This document shows, one piece after another, positions 45,617 to 57,435 of a DNA stretch of 64,000 nt (positions within the stretch are counted from its first letter, which is position 1; every line of letters starts with the position of its first letter). The notes under the pieces are model-generated. The model saw nothing but the letters and a program-made list of their open reading frames with translations. It ran no database searches and had not been told where the DNA came from. Position numbers and translations under genes: made by a program. The stretch is taken from NCBI GenBank assembly GCA_016946835.1, contig JACVTC010000034.1, positions 1,249,001 to 1,313,000 of the forward strand, read 5' to 3'. The DNA comes from Neocallimastix lanati (nom. inval.). Taxonomy: Eukaryota; Neocallimastigomycota; Neocallimastigomycetes; Neocallimastigales; Neocallimastigaceae.

Positions 45617-46015
45617 TTATAAATTTTAATATATAGTTTTTAATTATATCTTTTAAATAATTATATTAATTATCTAAATATTATTTTTTAATATTAATTC
45701 TGAACAATTAAATATTCAATTTTTTTTAAAAGATAAAAAGTATTTTAATTATTTCTTTTTCTTTTAATTTTTTTTAAAAAAAAAACAGATACATAAAGTA
45801 TATATGAAAATATTTTAATTTTTATTATTTAAAAGTAAATTATTTATTTAATGTATATAAAAAAAACTTAATTATTTATTTATTCTAAATTAATATTAAT
45901 TATTTTTTTTAATATATACTAATAAAGAATTTATGAATTAATTAATTATTTTATTTATATTATAATCTAATTAAATTATTAACTTTTAAGTCTTTTTAAA
46001 ACAACAAATATATAT
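45617..46015. other. AT-rich flank of the transposase
   Basis: About 400 bp of A/T sequence upstream of the transposase start, with no gene and no clear repeat. It may belong to the transposon if the element extends to the island at 46.02 kb. Confidence 0.45.
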
Positions 46016-46530
46016 AGCATTTTTTAGCATATAAAGTAGAACTGGGCTTTCTACTGGTTGTTATGTGGCGACTTAATAATCATCTGGTGTCCGGCCAACC
46101 CCTGCTGGTATCTATTCTTGATCTGATTTTCCCGATAGTGTTTGGAGAAAGGGTAAAGGGGTTATAATGGCACAATTTCAGGTAAGTATTAATTCCGCTC
46201 CTACCATTATTGGATTGCCACGTATTTAATTTCTATATTTGATCACCCATGGCATCCTAGTGTAGTTGTATAGCCTATACTGTGAGGGTTACGAGTTCAA
46301 TTTCTATAGGATAACACGGATGTTATTTGGCAAGACATGTCTACTGGAGCTACCTCTGCTTAGGAATTTGGAGCGCCGACGTCGTACTGATATAGTATAA
46401 GATATATATACCAAAGTATATATGTTCTTTACAAGCCCATATATATAATATGGGATAGACATGTGAATTCATATGTGTAAAAAACCTATTTATATATCTC
46501 TACAAAACGGTTGCTGTAATATATAAATAG
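46016..46530. mobile_element. Base-composition island with tRNA-like segment, SINE/TE-like
   Basis: About 380-500 bp with far more G and C than any other non-coding sequence here (GTGTCCGGCCAACCCCTGC, GGAGCGCCGACGTCGTACTG). There is no long open frame on either strand. It contains a tRNA-like stretch (46252-46313) and ends in an AT-rich imperfect palindrome (TTATATATCTC, then GTAATATATAAATAG). Likely a transposable-element fragment, either a tRNA-derived SINE or a non-coding part of the adjacent MULE; a remnant from elsewhere is possible. Class not settled. Confidence 0.45.
46252..46313 (+). other. tRNA-like segment with A and B boxes (tRNA relic or SINE head)
   Basis: TAGTGTAGTTGTATAG resembles a pol III A box and GAGTTCAATTTC a B box. 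ATCCTA (46254-46259) can pair with TAGGAT (46307-46312) as an acceptor stem. The span is about 10 nt shorter than a tRNA, the T-stem is mismatched and the anticodon arm does not pair properly, so it is not a working tRNA. The anticodon-region word TGTG hints at a tRNA-His origin, weakly. Confidence 0.4.
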
Positions 46531-47338
46531 TAATTGAAATGTGAACAACAAATTTTAATTTTTGAAATTTCAATTTACAGTTATAATTTAAGTCTTATAA
46601 AAATATTATTTTGTAATTTTTATTATTATTTAATATTTTATTTATAAATTATATATAAAATAAAAGGTTTAATTCTATTATTAATAACAACTAAAGTTTT
46701 AGTTATAATATAAAAAATTAATATTTTAAATAATATTAATTTAAATATAAATTTATAAAATAAAATTTTTTAATAATAAAATATAAAAATATTATATTGA
46801 TATTAATAATAAAATATAAAAATATGAAAATATAAAAATATAATATTAATAGAAAAATATAAAAATATAATATCAATAATAAAATATAAAATATAAAAAT
46901 ATAATATAAATATTAATAATAAAATATAAAAAATAAGGTTATAAGGAAAATAATTATTTATCATTTTCCTTATAACATGATTGTCAAAAAAAAAAAATTA
47001 TATAAAAATATTTTATTTTTTATTGACCTTTTTAATTTTTATTTATTTATTTATTTACTTATTTATTTATACATTTATTTCTTTTTTACTTAAAATTATA
47101 TTAAATTTTATGGCGTAATAATATAAATTTTAAAAGCCACAAATAAATAGATGGCTTATTAAAATTTCAAAAAAAAAAAATTGGCGAAATGGACCACATT
47201 CAAATTTTTAATAAATAATGTTTTATAATATTTAATTTTAAAATAATATTTTAATGTTTTTTTGTTAAAATAATATTTAATAATATTCAATTTGTTTATT
47301 ATAAATAATATGTTTATAAGATTTTTTTTTTGATGTTT

Positions 47339-47371
<33 letters not shown>

Positions 47372-47426
47372 TTAACCCATTTATATTTATTTTTATTTTT
47401 ATTTATTTATATATATATATATATAT

Positions 47427-47477
<51 letters not shown>

Positions 47478-48021
47478 CAATTATTTAAAAGCCACGTTAA
47501 GAAATGCAACTCTCCTTTTATTTTTATCTATTTATATATTTATTTTAAAAACTTGAATAATACATAATATTTTTTTTTCCTAATTTTAAAGCCAGTCTTA
47601 ATACACTTTCGATTCTTATTTTGCTTTTTTAGCATATAGAAATATATATTAATATTAATAATTAATATTAAAGTAAAAAAAATAAACTGAAATATATATA
47701 TAAAAAATTATATATTAAGAATATTGGTGTATCTGAAATCTTTAAAAATAATTTTCTAAGTTATTTTATTAACTATTTTCTAAGTTCTTTTATTAGATTT
47801 TTTCTATTTTTTTTTTTTATTAGAAACAATAACTCTTTTGCTTTCAATTTTAATATTTATACAAAAAAATGAAATTTGGATTTCTATAATAATTATGAAA
47901 TGTCTTTATATTTGATAATTAATAAGAATTATAAAATTTTTAAAAATATATGACTTTATGATTATTACTATATTATTATTATAAAAAATAAAAATATAAT
48001 AGTTATTCAATTTATTTTATT

Positions 48022-48056
<35 letters not shown>

Positions 48057-48500
48057 TTTTTTTTTTTGTAAAGAAAAAAAAAATAATTATAATATCTGTA
48101 ATTATCATTATAAAAATTTAATAAATTTAATAAGGATTAATTTTATAAACAACATTTAAAAAAAAATATTTAACTTAATATCTAAAAGTATTTATATACT
48201 TTATAGAGTTTTCTTAATTCATATATATATATATATATAATATATATATTATTAAAAAAGAAGTAAAATATAATACATAGTACTATTGCTTTTAAATTAA
48301 AGTTTTAATATATAAAAACTATAAAAAAAAAAAAAAAAAAACTATAAAAAAAAACTATAAAAATATCATATATAAATAGCATCAATTAATTAATATTTAT
48401 AATATATATTAATATATATCAAATAAAATAAAAATAAAAATATTGTTTATTATTTGGCTCTATCTAATATCATTTGTGTTTGCTTATTTTCTTTTGTTTT
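46531..48500. other. Intergenic AT-rich region
   Basis: About 2 kb with no gene. It holds repeats of ATATAAAAATAT/ATTAATAATAAAAT (46740-46930) resembling the satellite's right edge, an A-tract at 47346-47370, an ATTT microsatellite at 47418-47475, a GAAATGCAACTCTCC element at 47501-47515, and TTTA repeats at 48015-48060. Confidence 0.55.
47501..47515. repeat. Dispersed GAAATGCAACTCTCC motif, copy 2
   Basis: Identical over 15 bp to 38031-38045 and nearly identical to 58707-58721. Preceded by AAAGCCACGTTAA. No second inverted arm is obvious nearby, so this may be a truncated copy. Confidence 0.5.
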
Positions 48501-49376
48501 CTAATTATTAATACGTTTAATACTTTGTATTTCAATTCTGGATGGTCTACTTGATATCTCTTCCCATGCATTACTTAATTCCTTTAATTTATTCTGAATT
48601 TTATTTTTTAAGTTTTTGTCGTTAAATGAAAATTTAAATGTTTTACTCTTTTTATCTTCTGACTTAATTCCTTGTAATAATATATAATCCCATTTTTCAC
48701 TTAATTTATTTATTGAATCTGTAATTTCTTTAAAATTATCTTTATTTAATGCATGTATCTTTTTGTTACCACTTATTTTTTTTGCCAAAATTGAATATTT
48801 TGGTCCTATTACACCTTTGTTTCGTTGTTGTGATATATCAGTATGTGCTGCATTCCATGTTATAGCTCTACATTTATAATAATAATCTTCATCAGACATA
48901 CCCGGTTCTTGTTTTGGATAATCTGGTTTAATTATTCTTTTGAATAATTCACATTCAACTTTTTCAAATTCCAAGTCTTCTTTAAAGTAGTATTCAGGTA
49001 AACTCGTACTCAAAATATCAACCCAATTTCCCTTAGATGAATTCAAATATTTCTTCACAAAAAGAACAGCAAAAGCCTCAGGTGTTTCAGCATATTGTTT
49101 ATATTTTTCTACTAATTCATCTTTTTTGGTCTTTTTCTGTTTGTCTTTATTATTGTTATCTTTTTTATTTTCTTTTTTATCTTTATTATCTTTATTTTTT
49201 TTATTTTCTTTCTGTTTATCTTTATTATCTTTATTTTTTTTATTTTCTTTCTGTTTTTCTTTATTATCGTTAATTTTTTTATTTTCTTCTTGATTTTTAC
49301 TTTTCTTCTGTTCTTTTTGATTCTTATCTTTTTGTTGTTCTTTTTGATTTTTATTTTTTTGCTGTGATTCTACCAT
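48501..49376 (-). CDS. Unknown protein, orphan family copy 1 (with Lys-rich N-terminus)
   Basis: Single-exon frame of 291 residues. I do not recognise the family. Residues 1-90 are a hydrophilic Lys/Asn/Gln/Glu repeat region (KENKKNKDNKDKQ repeated), probably disordered. The core, about 90-291, is shared with the copies at 52739 and 54970. Conserved core words in order: KYKxYAETPEAFAVLFVKKY, NSSKGNWVDIL, DLEF, VECELFKR, MSDEDYYYKCRAITW, AAHTDI-QQR, ILLQGI, KFSFN and a terminal RIEIQSIKRIN. No signal peptide, membrane segment or known catalytic motif is visible. Two invariant Cys, several Trp and the AHTD motif are candidates for a functional site. It lacks introns, unlike most genes here, and lies in a repeat-rich accessory block on the same strand as its paralogs. 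The ATG is the first in frame; the conserved core starts much later. Confidence 0.72.
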   Translation of the reverse strand: MVESQQKNKNQKEQQKDKNQKEQKKSKNQEENKKINDNKEKQKENKKNKDNKDKQKENKKNKDNKDKKENKKDNNNKDKQKKTKKDELVEKYKQYAETPEAFAVLFVKKYLNSSKGNWVDILSTSLPEYYFKEDLEFEKVECELFKRIIKPDYPKQEPGMSDEDYYYKCRAITWNAAHTDISQQRNKGVIGPKYSILAKKISGNKKIHALNKDNFKEITDSINKLSEKWDYILLQGIKSEDKKSKTFKFSFNDKNLKNKIQNKLKELSNAWEEISSRPSRIEIQSIKRINN

Positions 49377-49575
49377 TTTAGAAATAATTTTTAAATAAAA
49401 AAAAATAAAGATATATATATATATATAATGTTTTATTTTAAAAAGAAAACTTTCTTTTGTTTACTTTTTTTTTTATCTTAAAGTTCAAAGTTCACTTGTC
49501 TTATTTACTTATTTATTATGTTTTCTATATTATTATTATTACTATTTTTTTTAAAAAATTTTTCTCTTCTTTTAT

Positions 49576-49624
<49 letters not shown>

Positions 49625-49832
49625 ATATCATAAAATAAAAATAAAAGAATAAAATTTATTATTATTTAATTCTATCTATTAATATTATGTCTATTTTTAA
49701 TTTATGTCTTATACAGATGTGTTAAATATATTTAATTAATTTAGAGTCGAAATAGAAATAGAAATTTGTATTTTAAAAAATAGCATCCACATATATAGTA
49801 ATATATTTTAATAAATAGCTATATTTTATTCA

Positions 49833-49863
<31 letters not shown>

Positions 49864-50149
49864 TAAAAATAAAAAATAAAATATAAAATATATATATATA
49901 ATATAATGTAATATATTATAATATATTACATTATATTATATTATTTAAAAAAGAAAATTAGTTCCAAAAAAAAAAGGAATAAATTAATTATTAGATAATT
50001 ATTAATCAATGGATTATTTAATTTTTGAACTTTTTTTTTTTATTACACGATAATTCATTTAATTCGAGATATCAAATTATAATAATAAATTAATCTTCAT
50101 TATCAAGATTTATTATTAATAAAGATAAACAAAAATATTATTTTTATTT
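49377..50149. other. AT-rich spacer upstream of orphan copy 1
   Basis: About 770 bp including a T-tract of about 40 (49578-49619) and AAAAT repeats (49840-49880). Promoter of the minus-strand orphan gene presumably lies at its left end; no specific signal seen. Confidence 0.5.
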
Positions 50150-50560
50150 TTATTAAGAAAAGACAATAATTGGGATAAACGAGAAGGGAGGACAATTAGG
50201 GTCTCTAGTTTCTCCCTTAAGTATATCATACTCTCATTGAATTCTTTACCATACCATTTCGGCGTCTACAAGGATCTCTCTCAAGACATTCCCTATACTC
50301 CGCTTTATACGATGTGTTTCTTTTTAGGGATTTCTTGAACCATAATCGAATAAGGAACAATTAATACTAATCTTTTCATAGATCAAATGCTCTCTTCATT
50401 AGCAACTATATTGTCTACCAACAGGAACACTTATCATGACGAGTGAACACCAACTTAATTTATAGGAAAAATCACTCCATATAAATTTAGGAGGAGTTGA
50501 TACAGAAACCTTTTGTATTAGTTTCGAGTACTAACCACAAGGATAAAAATTATAATAACA
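50150..50560. other. Second base-composition island, non-coding, origin unknown
   Basis: About 400 bp with balanced base use (GGCGTCTACAAGGATCTCTC, GACGAGTGAACACCAACTT) amid nearly pure A/T. Both strands are broken by stops in all frames I followed. AAGGGAG and CTCCCTT (about 50188 and 50213) can form a stem. It does not match the island at 46.02 kb by eye. Possible sources: a transposon fragment or solo terminal repeat, a structured non-coding RNA gene, or old foreign DNA. Confidence 0.45.
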
Positions 50561-51029
50561 ATTATCATTGTAAAAATCTTTAATTATTTTGTTAGAAATA
50601 ATTTTATTCTTAGATAAGTTATAATATATCTTTTTTTTTTTTTAATTCATATTTCATTTATATACTCAAATATAATTAATATTTATTTAATTATGTATTA
50701 AACTTTTATTTAACATTATAATTTATTTAGTTAAATAGTTTTTATATATTTTAAAAATAATGATTTATTTAATTATTCATTTAATTATTAAATTTATTAA
50801 AAGTAATAAATTTAATAATTAAAACTTTCTTTTACGATTTTAGTTTTTTTTTTGTTTATTATAACTTGTTATAATAAACTTACAAATTAGAAAGAACCAT
50901 AGATAAGTGTTATTCTTATCTTAGCAGTTAATATTAATGATTAAAACTACTATTAATGATTAATAATTTAATAATTTAATTAACTTCTAATTAAAAATTT
51001 ATACTATTTTTGTGCATATTATTTATTAT
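50561..51029. other. AT-rich spacer
   Basis: No gene or distinct repeat; ordinary A/T background between the island and the minisatellite. Confidence 0.5.
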
Positions 51030-51655
51030 GTATTATTTATTAATAAATACTCTTTGTATTATTTATTATTTATTAATAAATACTCTTTGTATTATTTATT
51101 ATTTATTATTTATTAATAAATACTCTTTTTATTATTATTTATTATTTATTATTTATTAATAAATACTCTTTGTATTATTATTTATTATTTATTATTTATT
51201 ATTTATTAATAAATACTCTTTGTATTATTATTTATTATTTATTATTTATTAATAAATACTCTTTGTATTATTATTTATTATTTATTATTTATTAATAAAT
51301 ACTCTTTGTATTATTATTTATTATTTATTATTTATTAATAAATACTCTTTGTATTATTATTTATTATTTATTATTTATTAATAAATACTCTTTGTATTAT
51401 TATTTATTATTTATTATTTATTAATAAATACTCTTTGTATTATTATTTATTATTTATTATTTATTAATAAATACTCTTTGTATTATTATTTATTATTTAT
51501 TAATAAATACTCTTTGTATTATTATTTATTATTTATTAATAAATACTCTTTGTATTATTATTTATTATTTATTAATAAATACTCTTTGTATTATTATTTA
51601 TTATTTATTAATGAATACCCTTTGTATTATTATTTATTATTTATTAATATTTTAT
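51030..51655. repeat. Minisatellite with AAATACTCTTTGT core, 43/36-bp units
   Basis: About fourteen units of TTAATAAATACTCTTTGT followed by two to four ATTTATT heptamers. The ACTCTTT word is spaced 43 bp apart over 51258-51473 and then 36 bp over 51473-51617, so unit length changes by one 7-bp heptamer. An open frame here is only the repeat read through. Confidence 0.93.
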
Positions 51656-52025
51656 TAAAATAAAAAAAAAATAATATATATTGGTAATTATTTATTTATT
51701 TATTTATTTATATTAAACAATTATAATTACTACTTAAAAACACCACAATACGAAATTCATTTACTTTCAATTTGGACATTGATTTTTATTAATTTTATTG
51801 GACATTAATCTTTTTTTTATTATAAAAAATATTTCTATCACTATGTCTATTATTTATTTAAATTTAATTTAATATCTAATTATATGATAATATTTATAAT
51901 CACAATTTTTTGGTCATATAATTTAAATTTTCTTCAAAAACCATTTTATTTAGGTCCACAATTTTTAACATGTTTTTTAAAATGTTATACTATTTTTTTA
52001 TTTACCAAGATAAAAAACTTTTTTA
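51656..52025. other. AT-rich spacer
   Basis: Includes short TTTA repeats near 51689-51709; no gene. A frame that continues into the following TTA tract is not credible. Confidence 0.5.
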
Positions 52026-52277
<252 letters not shown>

Positions 52278-52569
52278 CAAAATTTTAATTATGAACTTTT
52301 AATATAGAATTTAATAATATTTAGACAATAATTATTACACTTCAATGGAAATTTTAAATCATAAACATAAATATTCATAATATTATTATGTATTTTAATA
52401 TATTTTTAATTATTAAATTTTATTAACCCTAAAAAATTTAATTCATAATTATATTTTATATTTATATAATATAATAATAAAATAATAATAAATTTTATTT
52501 TTATCTTATCTATAGTTTTTTATTATAAATATTTCATTAATCATATATATATATATATATTTACCAAAA

Positions 52570-52603
<34 letters not shown>

Positions 52604-52738
52604 TATGATATATAAATTGAATTTTTTTTTTTTAAAAAATATTATAATGATAAAATTAAAATACATTATTTATGTTTGTTTGCTTGTTCGTTTATTTTCA
52701 TGTTTTTATTTATTTATTTATTTATTTTCATTTTTTTT
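52278..52738. other. AT-rich spacer downstream of orphan copy 2
   Basis: Contains (TA)n next to an A-tract (52543-52606). No gene. Confidence 0.5.
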
Positions 52739-53389
52739 TTACTCATTAATACGTTTAATAGTTATTATTTCAATTTTACATGGCTTAATTGATATTTCTT
52801 TCCACTTCTTATTTAATTTATCTAATTTATTTTCAATATTTGTTTGAAAATTTTTAGCATTAAATGAATATTTAATGGTTTTACTTTTTTCATTATCTGA
52901 ATTAATTCCTTGTAGTAATATATGTTCCCATTTTTTACTTAATTTATTTATTGAATCCTTAATTTCTTTAAAATTATTTTTATCTAATGTAAATATCTTT
53001 TTATTGCCACTAACTTTTTTTGCTACAATTTGAAATTTTAGACCTTTAATATTTTTTCTTCTTTGTTGGTCTATGTCAGTATGTGCTGCTTCCCATGTTA
53101 TGGCTCTACATTTATAATAATAATCTTCTTCAGACATGTTCAGTTCTTTTTCTGGATAAACTGGTTGAATTGTTCTTTTGAATAATTCACATTCAACTGA
53201 TTGAAATTCCAAGTCTTCCATAACATAATATTCAGGTATATTTGTATCTAAAATATCAACCCATTTCCCTTTAGATGAATTCAAATATTTCTTTACAAAA
53301 AGTACAGCAAAAGCTTCAGGAGTTTCAGCATATTTTTTATATTTTTCTACTAATTCATCATTTTTAGTTTTATTATGTTTATTTGACAT
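52739..53389 (-). CDS. Unknown protein, orphan family copy 2
   Basis: Single-exon frame of 216 residues, the simplest member. After a short hydrophilic start (MSNKHNKTKND) it is the family core throughout: ELVEKYKKYAETPEAFAVL, GKWVDIL, EDLEF, VECELFKR, MSEEDYYYKCRAITW, AAHTDI-QQR, VSGNKK, ILLQGI, IKYSFN and a terminal KIEIITIKRINE. Most positions agree with the copy at 48501. The helix-rich second half (KEIKDSINKLSKKW, ENKLDKLNKKWKEIS) suggests an alpha/beta fold with two matching amphipathic helices. No function can be assigned. It is intact, so it is the best reference for the family. Same strand as both paralogs and separated from them by repeats. Confidence 0.75.
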   Translation of the reverse strand: MSNKHNKTKNDELVEKYKKYAETPEAFAVLFVKKYLNSSKGKWVDILDTNIPEYYVMEDLEFQSVECELFKRTIQPVYPEKELNMSEEDYYYKCRAITWEAAHTDIDQQRRKNIKGLKFQIVAKKVSGNKKIFTLDKNNFKEIKDSINKLSKKWEHILLQGINSDNEKSKTIKYSFNAKNFQTNIENKLDKLNKKWKEISIKPCKIEIITIKRINE

Positions 53390-54144
53390 TTTTTGAAATA
53401 ATTATAAATATGTTGCTTAATATAGGGAAAAAAAAAAAACAATAACAAAATAAGATAAGTAAAAAAAAATAATTTCGAAAATTTTGAAAAAAATTTTTTG
53501 ATCTTTTTATAATAAATTAAATAGACATTGAATATTTTAATTTTTTGGACATTAAATTTTTATTTATTTATTTATTTTTTTTTTTTTTTTTTTTTTTTTG
53601 CATTGGACAAAAATAAATATTTTTTTTAACATATAGTATTTATTTGTAAATTTCTAGATCTTTTATTCATTATAAACGGAGTTAACCTTCATAATTTTTC
53701 TAAAAATAATACATCAAAAAATAGATCCAATGTATAAATAAAGTTTCAATGAGTTATACAGAAGATATATTAAATGTTTAGCTAAATATATTAAAAAAAA
53801 AAATAAAACAACTACACTTTAATATATTAATATTTTTAATAATAAATAAATTTCAACAACTACTAGTAAAATAAAAATTATAAATATCAATATATAATTA
53901 TCATAAACAATTATAATTATACAATATATATTAATTATCATTTTACAATAAAAAATTTTTTTTTTTTACTATTGCATAAATGTAATTACAATAATTGTAT
54001 TTTAAGGCCAATAAAAATTTTAATAAGACATAAGAAAACTTAATTTGTAAATATTTTATTGTTTTAAGAAAAAAAGAATAGCAATATCAATAATTATCAC
54101 TGTGATAAAATATATTCAAGCTAATTCAATAAGAAAAGACAACT

Positions 54145-54180
<36 letters not shown>

Positions 54181-54969
54181 AGAAATAATCATAATTTTTT
54201 TTTTTTTTTTTAAATTTATATTTTTTTATAGTATCATAAAGCTTCTTAAATAATATTTATTATAGTTATATATAAATTTCTAAAAAAAAAAAATAAATAA
54301 AATAAACATAAAAATAAAAATAAAAATAAGTATAAAATAAAATAATAAAAATTATTATAATAATAGATAGCAAAAATATTTTTAAAATTAATTTAATAAA
54401 GTTTATGTCTATGTCTATGTATATAAATTTTCAGATAGGTCAATTGTTTATTAATATTCTATTATTTTAAAATATGTAATACAATAAAATTTTTTTATTT
54501 TTTTTCTATTGAAATTGAGATAAAATTTTAATTAATTTTATTGGACATAACTATAGGATTATTTTTAATATCAAATTTGAATTTTATATTAAAATTATAG
54601 TATAAAAAAAAAAAAAAAATTATCCTTTTCATTTCATTGTCGATTAACAAAAAAAAAAAAAAAAAATTATTATTTTTCAAAATTTGTTTTATTTATGAAA
54701 AAAATAAAATATGTAATATATAAACTAAGTTAAAATAAAGTAAAATATATATATATATATATTTAAAGAATATTTATTTATTATTTATATAAATTTTATT
54801 TATTTATTATTTTTAAATTTTTAGATTTATACATATATCAAAATAATAATAATACAAAATATAATTATTTTTAATTTTATGTATTTTAAAGAATATATTG
54901 ATAGAAATAAAAGTTCATATAATTATATAATTTAAATATTTAATTCTATATATATATATATATATATAT
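53390..54969. other. AT-rich spacer between orphan copies 2 and 3
   Basis: About 1.6 kb with long T-tracts (53575-53599, 54146-54179) and A-tracts. No gene. An AATAAGAAAAGACAA stretch near 54128 resembles the left flank of the island at 50.15 kb (ATTAAGAAAAGACAA). Confidence 0.5.
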
Positions 54970-55605
54970 TTAATTAAGACGTTTGACGCTTGTAATTTCA
55001 ATTTTACATGAATCAATGCATACCTTTTCATACGTTTCGTATAAATCATTTAATCAATCGTGAATCATATTTTTAAAATTCTTATTATTGCATGAATATT
55101 TATAGGAATCATCATCGTATTCTCCATATGAATCAATTCCCTGTAATAATACATAATCCCATTCATCATCTCTTAAATCATTTATTGTTTTTTTAATTTT
55201 TTTAAAATTTCTTCTACTTAACGTATATATCTTTTCATCACCATAAACTTTTTTCCCAGAAATTCTAAATTTTAATCCTTTCACTCCTCTTCTTCGTTGT
55301 TGTGCTATATCAGTATGTGCAGTATTCCAAGTTATTGCTCTACATATATTGTAATAATCCTCATCAGACATATATGAACTTTTTTTCGGATAAACAGGAT
55401 GAATTTTTCTTTTGAATAATTCGCATTCTACAGATTGAAATTCTAGGTCATCCATATACCAGTCCCCAGGTACGTTGGTATTTAAAATATCAACCCAATT
55501 CCCTTTTGATGCATTTAAATGTTTTTTTACAAAAAGTACAGCATATGCCTCCTCAGTTTCAGCATATTCTTTATATTTTTCTATTAATTCATTTCCTTTA
55601 AGCAT
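54970..55605 (-). pseudogene. Orphan family copy 3, interrupted by in-frame TGA
   Basis: The frame from ATG at 55605 runs 183 residues to TGA at 55056-55054: MLKGNELIEKYKEYAETEEA, GNWVDIL, DDLEF, VECELFKR, MSDEDYYNICRAITW, AHTDIAQQR, WDYVLLQGID. The same frame continues past the TGA for about 27 codons to TAA at 54972-54970, and that tail (YEKVCIDSCKIEITSVKRLN) matches the C-termini of the two intact copies. The homology across the stop shows that the gene once ended at 54970. Either it is a recent pseudogene or a truncated product lacking the last helix and strand; stop readthrough is possible but unsupported. The divergence in the core is larger than between copies 1 and 2. Confidence 0.78.
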
Positions 55606-55821
55606 TTTAAAAAAATTTTTTTAAATAAACTATTTTTTTTTTTTTTTCTTTTAATAAAATTTCAATAATTGAAATTAACTAAATACATATAAGAAAATAT
55701 TATATTTAATTATTGTTTTAATATTTAATAAATAAATAAAAATAAAAAATAAAAAAAAAAATAAAAAAAAAAAAAAAAAATCTTTAGTTATTTTATATGA
55801 AGTTTAATAAATAAACTTTTT

Positions 55822-55877
<56 letters not shown>

Positions 55878-56569
55878 CGTCTTTAGTATTAATTTATTAT
55901 TTAAATTGGTCATAAAGGAATGGTCTAAAAAAAAAAATTTTAATTGATTTGATAAAATTAATAAATTTATATTAATGTTAATTATATATATATATATATA
56001 TATATTTAATATATTAAGAAAGGAAATTAATATGGCAGTTACACGAATAATACACCAAAAGTATGGACATAAAGTCATCATAATCAAATAATATAATTAT
56101 TCATAGACTATAAAATAATATTTTAAATAATCAATCACAATACAGCCTATTTTAAAAGGACTGTATAATTATATATTATTTTCATGTTATATAACTTAAA
56201 TTTTATATATGAAAGTATATTTATTAATATATAATAACAATACTTATTTATTTATTCATTTATTTATTCATTTATTCATTTAATTTTTTTAAAAAATAAA
56301 TAAAAAAAAATTTAAAATATCTATTTATCTATTATTTAGAATATTTTAAAATGACCATAATATAGATGTTATAATTATAATATTATAAAATAAATTAATA
56401 ATGAACTTCCATATTATATAGTTAACCTATTTCTTTCTGTTTTACTTTAATTTCTTTCATATAAAAATTTCCCATATATATTTATTTATTTATATATATA
56501 TTTTTATTTCTTATCATTATTTTTTTTTTAAACAATAAATAAACTTTTATTAAATAATATTTATTAAAA

Positions 56570-56690
56570 AATAAAATAAAATAAAATAAAATAAAATAAA
56601 ATAAAATAAAATAAAAAATAAAATAAAATAAAAAATAAAATAAAATAAAAAATAAAATAAAATAAAAAATAAAATAAAATAAAATTAAAA
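56570..56690. repeat. (AAAAT)n pentamer microsatellite
   Basis: More than twenty AAAAT units with occasional six-base variants; same pentamer as in the CBM-gene intron at 11618. Confidence 0.88.
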
Positions 56691-57401
56691 ATACATGAAT
56701 TTTTTTTTTTTTACATTAATATTAAAATACTACGTTATGACTTTCAAGGACGAAATGGCTTCTCACTCTTCCCATTCATCAATATATATAGAACCTTCTC
56801 TATATTATTAAAATATTAATTCATTTTAATTTTATAATAAATTTATTATTATATTAATATTAAAATATTTATTTATTTGTATTTAATAATATTATATTAT
56901 GATTATTATCTTATAATTAATGTATTTATTTATTTATTTATTTAGTTAGTTATTTTATTATTCTATTAATTATTATATTATGATAGTTACTTATTTAGAA
57001 ATATTCTATTATATTATTTATTTACTATTTAAATAAATATTTAATACAATATATAATTATTTAATAACTAAATTTTTTAAAAAAAAAAAAAATTCTAATA
57101 ATAATAATAATAAAATTAAAAATAAAATAAAAAAAAAAATTAAAATAAAAATAAATAAATAATAGAAAATTAATAAATAAATATATATATATATAATAAA
57201 TAAAATAAAAAAAATAGTAAAATATTAATAAATATTGTTTTGTCACTATTGTTGTTATCGTATTATCTAATAAATTAGTACAAAAAAAGGAAAAAAAAAA
57301 TTACCTATAAAATTTTCTTAAGAACCAAAAAGTAATAAAGAAACCAATAGTACCTATTAATAAATATATTAATAATTGATTAATTAAATAATAATATAAT
57401 A

Positions 57402-57435
<34 letters not shown>

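Noticed and set aside
46252-46313. Functional tRNA gene
   Set aside because: Too short, with a mismatched T-stem and no proper anticodon arm; kept only as a tRNA-like relic.
49037-49273. 78-codon plus-strand Phe/Tyr/Leu-rich frame
   Set aside because: Antisense of the Lys-rich repeat of orphan copy 1.
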